64,000 nt of DNA from Bifidobacterium sp. ESL0690 (lineage in GTDB: Bacteria > Actinomycetota > Actinomycetes > Actinomycetales > Bifidobacteriaceae). The stretch covers positions 1,116,001 to 1,180,000 of the forward strand of contig NZ_CP113939.1 in NCBI RefSeq assembly GCF_029392315.1. Direction: 5' to 3'. How positions within the stretch are numbered: the first letter of the stretch is position 1; every line of letters starts with the position of its first letter. The position numbers and the translations under genes are program-made. Below the pieces are notes generated by a model, which saw only the letters and a program-made list of their open reading frames with translations, had not been told where the DNA came from and ran no database searches. Below, in pieces: positions 57,016 through 64,000 of this stretch.

Positions 57016-57805
57016 GAAAACTGAAGTTCAACAACTGGGTGAGAATAAATCCACGGATATCGAGCAACGTACCAGCTGGAAAGCGGTGATAGCCGGCGCG
57101 AAAAAGCAAAATATCGCGATGGTGATCCTTGCTTTGTTGCCGTTGATAATCGTTCTGCTCGCCTTACCCTATTTGCCGGGGATCGTGCCTGCGCACTACA
57201 ACGCCAGTGGTGAGCTGGACCGCTGGGGCAGCAAATATGAAGAACTCATTTTACCTCTGTCGACATTACTGATATGTATAGGATGGCTTCTAGGTGAGAT
57301 TCCCCTTGAACGTTCTGCACATAAACAGTCGGGTTCGAATATGAGTCCACAGGCGACCGTGCGGGTATGGGCCCTAGGCGGATGTTGCATGTTCGCGGTG
57401 TTCAACGTCATGACTATCTGGGAGATTGCAGACGGTTTCAGTAGGGGAGGCACGGCGTCCAGCATACCGTTGAATCCGATTGTGAACGTTGCTACAGGTT
57501 TCGTCTTCATTGTTATCGGGAATGTCTTGCCAAGCACAAAGCCGAACGGATGGTCCGGTATGCGTATGCGTGGAGCCTTTAAAAGCCGCGAGTCCTGGCG
57601 CCGTTGCCAGCGTTTCGGCGGTCTGGAATTTATTATCGGCGGCATTGCTCTGATACTTATCGGCATCGTTGCGCATTCATTCCGCTTCATTGAATTGTAT
57701 GCTGTACTTGCTGTCGGTTTGGTCATAGTAGTGGTATTCGCCGTCTACAGTGCCTACGCCGGCAAGAAATACGGCGATATCGGCGGCCCGATTAACCGTA
57801 AGTAA
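56996..57805 (+). CDS. SdpI-family membrane protein (DUF1648 plus SdpI domain)
   Basis: A 269-residue polytopic protein. A basic cytoplasmic N-terminus is followed by a helix, the DUF1648 motif PAHYNASGELDRWGSK and five further helices; the SdpI-type motif MRMRGAFKSRESWRRCQRFGG follows the fifth helix. In B. subtilis SdpI gives immunity to the SdpC toxin and sequesters SdpR at the membrane when bound. The pair here could be a similar sensing or immunity switch; no SdpC-like toxin is visible. It is translationally coupled to the regulator. Confidence 0.85.
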   Translation: MRKRRNKKTEVQQLGENKSTDIEQRTSWKAVIAGAKKQNIAMVILALLPLIIVLLALPYLPGIVPAHYNASGELDRWGSKYEELILPLSTLLICIGWLLGEIPLERSAHKQSGSNMSPQATVRVWALGGCCMFAVFNVMTIWEIADGFSRGGTASSIPLNPIVNVATGFVFIVIGNVLPSTKPNGWSGMRMRGAFKSRESWRRCQRFGGLEFIIGGIALILIGIVAHSFRFIELYAVLAVGLVIVVVFAVYSAYAGKKYGDIGGPINRK

Positions 57806-57872
57806 CTTAGGTAACTTTTAGCGAAGCAGCTAATCGGAATTACTGGCATCGGCGCAGACTCGTCTATTGATA

Positions 57873-57906
57873 TGTGGATAATCGGGCAGCTGTCCACTTA
57901 TCCACA
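57873..57906. terminator. Terminator-like hairpin made of two inverted DnaA-box words
   Basis: TGTGGATAA (57873-57881) and TTATCCACA (57898-57906) are perfect inverted 9-mers, each an exact match to the DnaA box consensus TTATNCACA, with a 16-base loop and a TTTT run after the second. It may end the sdpI transcript, bind DnaA, or both. Confidence 0.5.
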
Positions 57907-57975
57907 TTTTCGTTTCTTCGATTTGTTTAGGGCATGGAAAGTCAATATCCTTTTTGCAAGTGTTGAATTTAGAAA

Positions 57976-58015
57976 TTGCTTAACCGCGAAGAAAGGATAT
58001 ACTTATGTGTACACA
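57976..58015 (+). promoter_or_regulatory. mazEF promoter and operator
   Basis: TTGCTT (57976-57981) and TATACT (57998-58003) with 16 bases between form a good promoter. Just downstream, TGTGTACACA (58006-58015) is a perfect 10-bp palindrome at the expected start, suited to MazE-type autoregulation. Confidence 0.65.
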
Positions 58016-58037
58016 AGTCTTGGAAAGAGGTGCGCCT

Positions 58038-58307
58038 ATGCCGAAAGTAACAGTGGCAAAGTGGGGCAATAGCGAGGGGATTCGTATTCCCAAGGAAATC
58101 AGAGACGAGGCAAGGATTTCGGAAGGTACGGAGCTGGATATCTCTTATAAAGATGGTTCCATCGTGTTGACGCCAAGTACGGTTCGGACTGTAGAGGTCG
58201 GCAAATACGATGTTCCGGTACTTAGGGATCTGTTCAAAGGCTATACGGGTTCCTATCGAGGCGAAGAGTGGGACACTGGAGCTCCTGTTGGGAAGGAGAT
58301 ATGGTAA
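58038..58307 (+). CDS. mazE: MazE-type (AbrB/SpoVT fold) antitoxin
   Basis: An 89-residue protein with the swapped-hairpin DNA-binding motif VTVAKWGNSEGIRIPKEI and a C-terminal toxin-binding tail (YRGEEWDTG). ATG 58038 follows AAAGAGG; the upstream in-frame ATG at 58005 overlaps the promoter palindrome. The stop overlaps the toxin start (TAATG). Confidence 0.85.
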   Translation: MPKVTVAKWGNSEGIRIPKEIRDEARISEGTELDISYKDGSIVLTPSTVRTVEVGKYDVPVLRDLFKGYTGSYRGEEWDTGAPVGKEIW

Positions 58308-58660
58308 TGCAGTTTTTCAAGGGTGATGTTATATGTACCGATTTCCATCCTCCAAAAGGACACGAACAAACCAAAAGACGCTATGCCGTAGTGATAAGCA
58401 ACGATGATTTCAACAAAGAGTGCAATTTACAGATAGTGTGTCCGATAAGTAATGGGAATAATGGATTTCCCTTGCATTTTAATATAGAAGATTCGTTATT
58501 GAATGGGCATGATGCTAAATATGGAAAAGTTTCCGGCTTCGTACAAGTGGAGCAAATGAAGTCTTTCGATCTGAATGCTCGAGATACCGAATATATCGGA
58601 CGGCTTTCGCCAGTGATGATGCGCAGACTTACGTCTGCTGCTTTGTCGTGCTTGTATTGA
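58307..58660 (+). CDS. mazF: MazF-family endoribonuclease toxin
   Basis: A 117-residue PemK/MazF protein that cleaves mRNA at short motifs. Typical positions: GDVICTDFHPPKGHEQTKRRYAVVIS (with R after the loop), IVCPISNGNNGFPLHF and a SGFVQVEQMKSFDL strand. ATG 58307 lies eight bases after GGAG; the ATG at 58301 is too near it. The gene is more AT-rich than the core. The toxin appears intact. Confidence 0.87.
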   Translation: MQFFKGDVICTDFHPPKGHEQTKRRYAVVISNDDFNKECNLQIVCPISNGNNGFPLHFNIEDSLLNGHDAKYGKVSGFVQVEQMKSFDLNARDTEYIGRLSPVMMRRLTSAALSCLY

Positions 58661-58785
58661 TTGTTAATAGTCCGTGTTGTATCTGTTCTTTCCATTTCGC
58701 ACCGACTATTGTCCAGAAGATTGAGACTCCGCAATGTTGAATAAGCAAAGAAACAGAGGGGCACGCGACGTTTGCGTGATAAAAC

Positions 58786-58797
58786 GTAAGCGCTTAC
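58786..58797. promoter_or_regulatory. LacI-type operator, copy 1
   Basis: GTAAGCGCTTAC is a perfect 12-bp palindrome with the central CG of LacI-family sites, 110 bases before the phosphatase-like gene. An identical palindrome lies at 59845-59856. Confidence 0.75.
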
Positions 58798-58907
58798 TAT
58801 AGTTTGGTGGCGGGCTTTTGACTTTAGGCGATGGAGAAGAACCGAAGGGCCGAAGAACTCGTCGATATATTCGTAGCAATATCTCAGTCGGTTGCAAAGG
58901 AGCGATA

Positions 58908-59726
58908 ATGACCGAATTGGTGATAGGAACGTTCAATCTGCAGTGCACGATTCCCAATGACAGTGAGGCGCAGGCCGGTCTTTTAAAGGAGAATTCGGTT
59001 GATATCTGTGCGTTGCAGGAGATAAATTTCGATAATTACCGTTTCGGCCCGGATCGGTTCAACAGCCTTTCCGCGTTCACCAAAGGCAACAACAGTTTTG
59101 CCGATTATCGCTATGCTCCTTCGATTGAATTTGCACACGGTACCATGGGCATAGGCATGGTCAGCGAGATTCCGGTGCAAGGTAGCGAAACCATAAAGCT
59201 GTATTCCGAAGACGCCAAGCCGGAGACAATAGCCGAACTGCACAAGTGCTACAACGACTATGATCCGCAAAAGCCGGAAACGCTCGAAGCGCTTAAGGAA
59301 TTCAACCGCCGCACCACTTCAATCGAGCCGCGTGTCGCGATTCGCAGCGAATTCAAAATCGGCGATAAGTCGTTGGCGTTCTACGCCACGCACTTGAGCT
59401 TCGAAACCGAGGCCCTTAGGCATACCCAGCTTGTACAGCTGAGAAACATGCTGCGCAAGGACTCCGCGGATTACACTATATTGGCCGGGGACCTGAACGT
59501 CGATCAAAGCACGAAGGAACTTGATTTTCTGCGCGATGAGTTCACCCTTTCCAACGGGAATGGGGGAGTCTGGTACGACACGTTCTCGGGCATCGACGAG
59601 AATATGAGGGTCAATAGCGTCGACAACATCATCCTTTCCAAGAACATCCGGTTACTGGAAGCGAAAATGATTCCGACCGATTTGTCCGATCACCAGCTGT
59701 TGACAGCGAAAATCGAACTTTCCTGA
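58908..59726 (+). CDS. Endonuclease/exonuclease/phosphatase-family protein
   Basis: A 272-residue DNase I-like hydrolase: the start GTFNLQC (metal Asn), ICALQEINF (catalytic Glu), ATHLSF (His), LAGDLNVDQ (Asp-Asn) and the C-terminal LSDHQLL (Asp-His pair) are all present. The family includes phosphodiesterases, sphingomyelinases and nucleases; the substrate is unknown. No signal peptide is seen, so it is probably cytoplasmic. ATG 58908 follows AAAGGAG. A LacI-type operator upstream puts it in the same regulon as the sugar transporter. Confidence 0.82.
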   Translation: MTELVIGTFNLQCTIPNDSEAQAGLLKENSVDICALQEINFDNYRFGPDRFNSLSAFTKGNNSFADYRYAPSIEFAHGTMGIGMVSEIPVQGSETIKLYSEDAKPETIAELHKCYNDYDPQKPETLEALKEFNRRTTSIEPRVAIRSEFKIGDKSLAFYATHLSFETEALRHTQLVQLRNMLRKDSADYTILAGDLNVDQSTKELDFLRDEFTLSNGNGGVWYDTFSGIDENMRVNSVDNIILSKNIRLLEAKMIPTDLSDHQLLTAKIELS

Positions 59727-59830
59727 TGGTATTCTTTCGGTTTGTTTGCGTTGCCAGGCAAAAAATAACATGCATGGTTTTCTAGACACTTACTTATTTT
59801 ATGTAATATTAGAAACTCCACTATTGTAAT

Positions 59831-59859
59831 TTGCAAAAATTTGCGTAAGCGCTTACCAT
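59831..59859 (+). promoter_or_regulatory. Sugar-transporter promoter with LacI-type operator, copy 2
   Basis: TTGCAA (59831-59836) and TACCAT (59854-59859) with 17 bases between form the promoter; the operator GTAAGCGCTTAC (59845-59856) overlaps its spacer and -10. Confidence 0.75.
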
Positions 59860-59867
59860 GTAACCAG

Positions 59868-59889
59868 CGATGTGCACTAGAGTACATCG
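59868..59889. promoter_or_regulatory. Near-palindrome in transporter leader
   Basis: The 22 bases match their reverse complement at 16 to 18 positions, with CGATGT at one end, ACATCG at the other and CTAG at the centre. They lie between the promoter and the Shine-Dalgarno sequence, and could be a second regulator site. Confidence 0.35.
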
Positions 59890-59908
59890 ACTACAAGGAG
59901 GTAGAGAA

Positions 59909-61294
59909 GTGAAAAAGAACATGGTTGTCAAGGCGTTGGCTGCTGTTGCCAGTCTGTCAATGCTTACGGGAATGGCTGCGTGCGGTTCGGGCGGTTCCTC
60001 GACTCAGGGAAACAATGCTGCCAGTAGTAGTGGCGACTGCAAGGTTTTCAAGAAGTACGGTAACCTCAAGGGCAAGACCGTCACGATGTTCTCGGGCTGG
60101 ATGGACGAGGAAGGTGACGCTACCAACAAGTCGTTCGACAAGTTCCGTAATTGCACCGGCGCGAATGTCAAGTACGAAGGTTCTTCCGAGCTTTCCGTAC
60201 AGCTTCCTGTGCGTGTAAAGTCGGGTTCGGCCCCTGATATCGCCGTTGTTCCTCAGCCTGGAATGTTGAAGACCATGGTGAAAACCGGCAAGACCAAGGT
60301 CATGCCTGATTCGGTGAAAGCCAATATCGATAAGTACTATTCCAAGGATTGGCAGGAATACAGCTCGGTAGACGGCAAGATCTACGGCATCGCGTTGGAT
60401 GCTTCCACCAAGTCCTTCATCTGGTATTCCCCGAAGAAGTTCAAGGAGAAGGGTTACAAGGTTCCGCAGACTTGGGATGAGATGATGACTCTCACCAAGA
60501 AGATCGCTGCGGACACCAAGGGCACGGATGCCAAGCCTTGGTCGGTCGGCATCGAAGGCGGCGCCAGCACCGGTTGGCCTGCAACCGATTGGCTCGAGGA
60601 TGCGGTCATTCGTTTCACCGATGTCGATACGTACAACAAGTGGGTTTCCCACGAGATTCCGTTCAACGATCCGAAGATTCTTGCTTCCTTCGAGCAAATT
60701 GGCAAGATCCTCAAGAACAACGACTATGTCAACGGCGGCTTGGGTGATTCTCAGTCCATCGCCTCGACTGCTTGGCAGGACGCCGGTACGCCTCTGCTCA
60801 ACGGCAAGGGCTATATGATGCACATGGCGCCGTTCTATCAGACCAACTTCAAGTCCGCCAATCCTGATATCAAGATTGCTCCCGACGGTGACGCGTGGGT
60901 GTTCCTGATGCCTGGCAAGACCAAGGATTCCAAGCCTGTCCTCGGCGGCGGCGACTTCGCCATCTCGTTCGCGAACCGTCCTGAAGTCAATGCGTTGCTC
61001 ACCTATCTCTCCTCGCCTGATTGGGCCAACGAACGTGCCCGTCAGATGGGTGGCTGGGTCTATCCGAACAAGGGTCTGGATGTCTCGCTGTTGGGCTCTC
61101 AGCTCGATAAGCTCTCCTACAAGACCCTGGTCGATCCCAAGACCGAGTTCCGTTTCGACGGTTCTGATCTGATGCCTTCTGAGGTCGGTGCAGGCAGCTT
61201 CTGGAAGAAGATGACCGAGTACTTCGCCCAGAACAAGTCCGAAAAGGAAACTCTGGACCAGATTGAGGCTTCTTGGCAGAGGGATGTCAACTGA
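59909..61294 (+). CDS. Sugar ABC transporter substrate-binding lipoprotein
   Basis: A 461-residue family 1 binding protein. The start is GTG at 59909 after AAGGAGG. The signal peptide ends in a lipobox, LTGMAACGSGG, so the mature protein is membrane-anchored at its Cys. Binding-domain features include YGNLKGKTVTMFSGW and GGGDFAISF. Substrate is likely an alpha-glucoside or a related oligosaccharide given the GH65 gene downstream; this is inference. Confidence 0.88.
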   Translation: MKKNMVVKALAAVASLSMLTGMAACGSGGSSTQGNNAASSSGDCKVFKKYGNLKGKTVTMFSGWMDEEGDATNKSFDKFRNCTGANVKYEGSSELSVQLPVRVKSGSAPDIAVVPQPGMLKTMVKTGKTKVMPDSVKANIDKYYSKDWQEYSSVDGKIYGIALDASTKSFIWYSPKKFKEKGYKVPQTWDEMMTLTKKIAADTKGTDAKPWSVGIEGGASTGWPATDWLEDAVIRFTDVDTYNKWVSHEIPFNDPKILASFEQIGKILKNNDYVNGGLGDSQSIASTAWQDAGTPLLNGKGYMMHMAPFYQTNFKSANPDIKIAPDGDAWVFLMPGKTKDSKPVLGGGDFAISFANRPEVNALLTYLSSPDWANERARQMGGWVYPNKGLDVSLLGSQLDKLSYKTLVDPKTEFRFDGSDLMPSEVGAGSFWKKMTEYFAQNKSEKETLDQIEASWQRDVN

Positions 61295-61315
61295 CACATG
61301 CTTTTCTGAAGTAAA

Positions 61316-61350
61316 AACCTGTTGATTGGTTTTACGCCGATCAACAGGTT
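61316..61350 (+). terminator. Intercistronic hairpin 1 after binding-protein gene
   Basis: AACCTGTTGAT (61316-61326) and ATCAACAGGTT (61340-61350) are perfect 11-bp arms. It lies 22 bases after the stop codon. Confidence 0.65.
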
Positions 61351-61401
61351 GGGCTTCAGATTAATAAACAATATAACGTGTGTTAATTGAATGATGTTGG
61401 G

Positions 61402-61434
61402 TGCGGCCTGATGCCGATTTTGCATCAGGCCGCA
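61402..61434 (+). terminator. Intercistronic hairpin 2 before first permease gene
   Basis: TGCGGCCTGATGC (61402-61414) and GCATCAGGCCGCA (61422-61434) are perfect 13-bp arms with a 7-base loop. A partial terminator or stabilising stem that lets more binding protein than permease be made. Confidence 0.65.
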
Positions 61435-61461
61435 TTCCATGAGCTGCTGGGAGGCAGTACC

Positions 61462-62445
61462 ATGAATGTATTGATGCATCCATCGACAGATCTTCAAAAA
61501 CTGCTGTTGATGGTAATTGCAATCCTTTTGTTTGTCGCCGTTGTGGGCTTGGTCCTTTTCCTCACCAACCTGCCGAAGCATATGCCGTCTTGGGGTGTGG
61601 CCGCTATGTTCCTGTTCCCGGCGATCATATTGATTTGCTTTGGTTTGATTTATCCTGCGATTGTCACTTTCAAGAACTCGTTCTACGGCCGTGACGGAAC
61701 GCAAGGCGTCGGATGGGCCAATTACATCCAGATTTTCACTGAGCCGCAATTCCTGCGTGTGCTCTTGAACTCTGTATTATGGACGGTCCTGGTACCGTTG
61801 CTTTCCACCGCCGTTGGCTTGATCTATTCGGTGGTTGTCGATCGTACGCGTTTCGAAAAGCTCGCCAAGACCCTGATCTTCCTGCCCATGGCCATTTCAA
61901 TGGTCGGCGCTTCCATCATTTGGAAATTCGTTTATGATCAGCGAGTCGGCTTGCTTTCGGCCGTCTATACCTGGGTTGCAAAACTGTTCGGGCATACGGT
62001 GCGAGCGCCTCAATGGCTGATGAATGCACCGTTGAATACATTCCTCCTGATTTTCGTCATGATCTGGATTGAGGCGGGTTATGCGATGACCGTGCTATCC
62101 ACAGCCATCAAGGGAATCCCCGAGGATTTGGTTGAGGCGGCGCGTCTTGACGGTCTGAATGCATGGCAGCAATTCATCTATCTGACGATTCCGATGATTC
62201 GTCCGTCCATCGTCGTGGTCATCACCACCGTCGCGATGGCAGGCTTGAAGTCCTTCGATATCGTGCGAACCATGACAGCCGGCAACTATGACACCTCCGT
62301 CATAGCGAACGAATTCTATACGCAGTCGTTCCTGAACCAGAATACGGGACTTGGCGCGGCATTGGCGGTGCTGATGTTCATCATCGTCATTCCGGTGGTC
62401 GTCTTTAATGTCAGGCAGTTGAGAAAGTCGCAGGATGTACGATGA
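61462..62445 (+). CDS. Sugar ABC transporter permease, MalF-like
   Basis: A 327-residue permease with about seven helices and the coupling motif EAARLDGLNAWQQF (EAA loop) near residue 225. It starts at ATG 61462, nine bases after GGGAGG; the upstream ATG 61387 lies before hairpin 2 and is rejected. It overlaps the second permease by four bases (ATGA). Confidence 0.88.
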   Translation: MNVLMHPSTDLQKLLLMVIAILLFVAVVGLVLFLTNLPKHMPSWGVAAMFLFPAIILICFGLIYPAIVTFKNSFYGRDGTQGVGWANYIQIFTEPQFLRVLLNSVLWTVLVPLLSTAVGLIYSVVVDRTRFEKLAKTLIFLPMAISMVGASIIWKFVYDQRVGLLSAVYTWVAKLFGHTVRAPQWLMNAPLNTFLLIFVMIWIEAGYAMTVLSTAIKGIPEDLVEAARLDGLNAWQQFIYLTIPMIRPSIVVVITTVAMAGLKSFDIVRTMTAGNYDTSVIANEFYTQSFLNQNTGLGAALAVLMFIIVIPVVVFNVRQLRKSQDVR

Positions 62446-63347
62446 GTGAGAAGAAAAAAGCAAGAATATCACGTCGTGAGAAGGCTTTGATTCGTACCAA
62501 GAACAAGCTTTCCTCGCCTTGGGCCACTGCGATTTCCATTATCATCGCGGTATTGTGGACCATTCCAACTGTCGGCCTGCTGGTCACCAGCTTCAGGCAG
62601 AACAGACTTGCCATCTCCACTTCGGGTTGGTGGACGAGCCTTCTGCCCAAGAACTGGTCCGATTTCGGCCTGGCAAACTACAAAACCGTTCTCGGCGGCA
62701 CTTACAATCTGGGCGCCTATCTGACGAACTCGTTTGTCATCACCATCCCCGGCGTCCTCATCCCGATTAGCCTCGCCCTGCTCGCAGCCTATGCTTTCGC
62801 ATGGTGCGATTTCCCCGGCAAGAATATCCTCTTCATCGCGGTGTTCTCGCTGCAGGTCGTCCCGGTGCAGGTCGCGATGATTCCTCTGCTCACGCAGTAT
62901 GTGAACTGGGGCATCAACAACACCTTCTGGGTCATTTGGCTGACGCATACCATTTTCGGTCTCCCGCTTGCCATCTTCATGCTGCATAACTTCATGTGCG
63001 ATATCCCCAGGGAGCTTATCGAAGCAGCCAGGGTCGATGGCGCAGGTGATGTGCAGATCTTCCTCAAGGTGGTTCTGCCGTTGATGGTTCCGGCCACGGC
63101 TTCCTTCGCAATCTTCCAGTTCCTCTGGGTCTGGAACGACCTGCTTGTCGCTTTGGCGTTCACCGGCAACACCGCTTCGACGGCACCGTTGACCGCACGC
63201 CTTTCCGATATGGTCGGCTCCCGCGGATCCGCATGGTACCTGTTGGCTCCTGGAGCCTTCATCGCCATGATTGTTCCTGTGCTGGTGTTCCTCTTCCTGC
63301 AGCGTTACTTCGTACGTGGCATGCTTGCCGGTGCGGTAAAGGGCTGA
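62442..63347 (+). CDS. Sugar ABC transporter permease, MalG-like
   Basis: A 301-residue permease with six helices, the EAA loop EAARVDGAGDVQIF near residue 192 and a C-terminal FVRGMLAGAVKG typical of MalG-type subunits. A basic N-terminus (KKKARISRREK) faces the cytoplasm. The ATG overlaps the MalF stop. The ATPase subunit is not encoded here, so a shared MsiK-like ATPase is likely. Confidence 0.88.
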   Translation: MSEKKKARISRREKALIRTKNKLSSPWATAISIIIAVLWTIPTVGLLVTSFRQNRLAISTSGWWTSLLPKNWSDFGLANYKTVLGGTYNLGAYLTNSFVITIPGVLIPISLALLAAYAFAWCDFPGKNILFIAVFSLQVVPVQVAMIPLLTQYVNWGINNTFWVIWLTHTIFGLPLAIFMLHNFMCDIPRELIEAARVDGAGDVQIFLKVVLPLMVPATASFAIFQFLWVWNDLLVALAFTGNTASTAPLTARLSDMVGSRGSAWYLLAPGAFIAMIVPVLVFLFLQRYFVRGMLAGAVKG

Positions 63348-63353
63348 TGGATT

Positions 63354-64000
63354 GTGACTCAGCATCCGAGCAAACAGATTGACTCGGAAGATGCCACAGC
63401 TCCCATTCATCGGGGGCAGAATACAAACTCCGATGAATGGGAGCTGTGGCAGCATCTTCCTTCGCAGCCCATGGACGAAAAACGCTATCCGATCGACCCT
63501 TGGAAATTCGTCCGTTACGGATCAACCGACGAGGAGAGCGCAACATTGTTCTCGCTTTCCAACGGTTGCATCGGTGTTCGCGGTGATTCCGGCAAGCCAA
63601 GAGGCTTGGGGTCGGGCACGTTTCTCAACGGGTTTCATGAGACCTCACCCATCAGCCACAACGAGAATGCGCACGGGTACTCGCGTGTCGGTCAGACCAT
63701 CCAAGGCGTTCCCGATGTCTGTGATTTTCGCTTCAGCGTAGACGGCCGTGAGCTTTCCGGCGATGACCGGATATGGCAGGAAATCGACTTCAAAAAGGGG
63801 AGCGCAACCCGCTTCTATAAGCATGCACTCGAAGACGGTGCATGTCTGGAAATTGATATCACGACCATGGTCTGCCTGTTCCGCAGGGATCTGATGACGG
63901 TCACGGTGCGTTTGCGCGCCGTCGGCGCCGACCTTCATCTTTCTGTTGAGGCACCGATCAATGTCGAGGACGTGCAGAGTGGAGAATCCGTTGAACGTGC
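63354..64000 (+). CDS. Glycoside hydrolase family 65 phosphorylase, 3' end missing
   Basis: The N-terminal domain of a GH65 enzyme, cut by the window end; 215 codons visible. The hallmark start YPIDPWKFVRYGSTDEESATL and LSNGCIGVRGD are present. The family includes maltose, trehalose, kojibiose and nigerose phosphorylases. GTG 63354 starts seven bases after the permease stop; an ATG at 63471 directly before the conserved part is the alternative. A 28-31 bp inverted repeat lies between the two. Confidence 0.8.
   Translation, partial: MTQHPSKQIDSEDATAPIHRGQNTNSDEWELWQHLPSQPMDEKRYPIDPWKFVRYGSTDEESATLFSLSNGCIGVRGDSGKPRGLGSGTFLNGFHETSPISHNENAHGYSRVGQTIQGVPDVCDFRFSVDGRELSGDDRIWQEIDFKKGSATRFYKHALEDGACLEIDITTMVCLFRRDLMTVTVRLRAVGADLHLSVEAPINVEDVQSGESVER
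63386..63460. repeat. Long inverted repeat at the 5' end of the GH65 gene
   Basis: Arms 63386-63413 and 63430-63460 are perfect reverse complements over 22 bp (CCGATGAATGGGAGCTGTGG in the right arm) plus 6 bp, apart from an extra GCA in the right arm. The loop is 16 bases. It is by far the longest inverted repeat in the window. Confidence 0.85.

Noticed and set aside
57873..57906. Replication origin
   Set aside because: There are only two DnaA-box words and no dnaA, dnaN or AT-rich unwinding region nearby.
59957..61297. A 446-codon minus-strand frame opposite the binding-protein gene
   Set aside because: The lipoprotein signal, start site and operators support the plus-strand gene; the antisense frame is composition-driven.

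Overview
The window looks like a bifidobacterial chromosome segment (Actinobacteria, about 55-60 % GC in its core). This rests on the gene content and on protein features that I recognise as bifidobacterial: a branched-chain aminotransferase, elongation factor 4, GltBD, an actinobacterial type glycogen synthase, MetE-MetF, a large GlnE, a pyrBI-C-F-K-D-E cluster and a carbohydrate ABC transporter followed by a GH65 phosphorylase. The species cannot be fixed from the sequence. No rRNA, tRNA, CRISPR array, insertion sequence or prophage was seen.

Layout. 1-8.2 kb: ilvE (5' end outside the window), a TRIC-type channel, a one-gene ABC exporter behind a palindromic operator candidate, a CPBP protease, rpsT (minus strand) and lepA. 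8.3-13.6 kb: an accessory patch with a nitroreductase, a DinJ/YafQ-type toxin-antitoxin pair, an AAA ATPase with DUF4143-type tail preceded by three direct repeats at exactly 33-bp spacing, an unknown 136-residue protein and a zinc-ribbon/treble-clef array protein ending in a PD-(D/E)XK-like nuclease. 13.7-19.5 kb: a NarL-type two-component system divergent from a three-gene ABC-2 transporter, an arrangement like the linearmycin-resistance lnrJK-lnrLMN modules. 19.5-32.9 kb: hemW, gltBD, small membrane proteins, glgA, an ABC ATPase, a D-lactate dehydrogenase and trmI. 33-33.9 kb: a very AT-rich orphan gene. 34-48.6 kb: metE-metF, glnE and the complete UMP pathway except carbamoyl-phosphate synthase. 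48.7-51 kb: an AT-rich KAP P-loop NTPase. 51-64 kb: a long-chain acyl-CoA ligase, an unknown two-gene unit, a small HTH regulator with two paralogous membrane proteins, an SdpR/SdpI pair with excellent operators, MazEF, an endonuclease/exonuclease/phosphatase protein, and a sugar ABC transporter with a GH65 phosphorylase cut by the window end.

How the genes work together. Nitrogen flows through GltBD and GlnE; one-carbon/methionine synthesis through MetF and MetE; pyrimidine synthesis through PyrBI, PyrC, PyrK-PyrD, PyrE and PyrF, which sit in one direction with short gaps. The 58.8-64 kb segment appears to be a LacI-controlled sugar regulon: two identical 12-bp palindromes (GTAAGCGCTTAC) precede the phosphatase-like gene and the transporter operon, although no LacI regulator lies in the window.

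The best candidates for undescribed biology are the zinc-ribbon nuclease with its small partner, the KAP NTPase island, the two-gene unit at 53.1-54.9 kb, and the tandem FGTRT/FGGGK membrane proteins next to the SdpRI pair. Their functions are not established by anything visible here.
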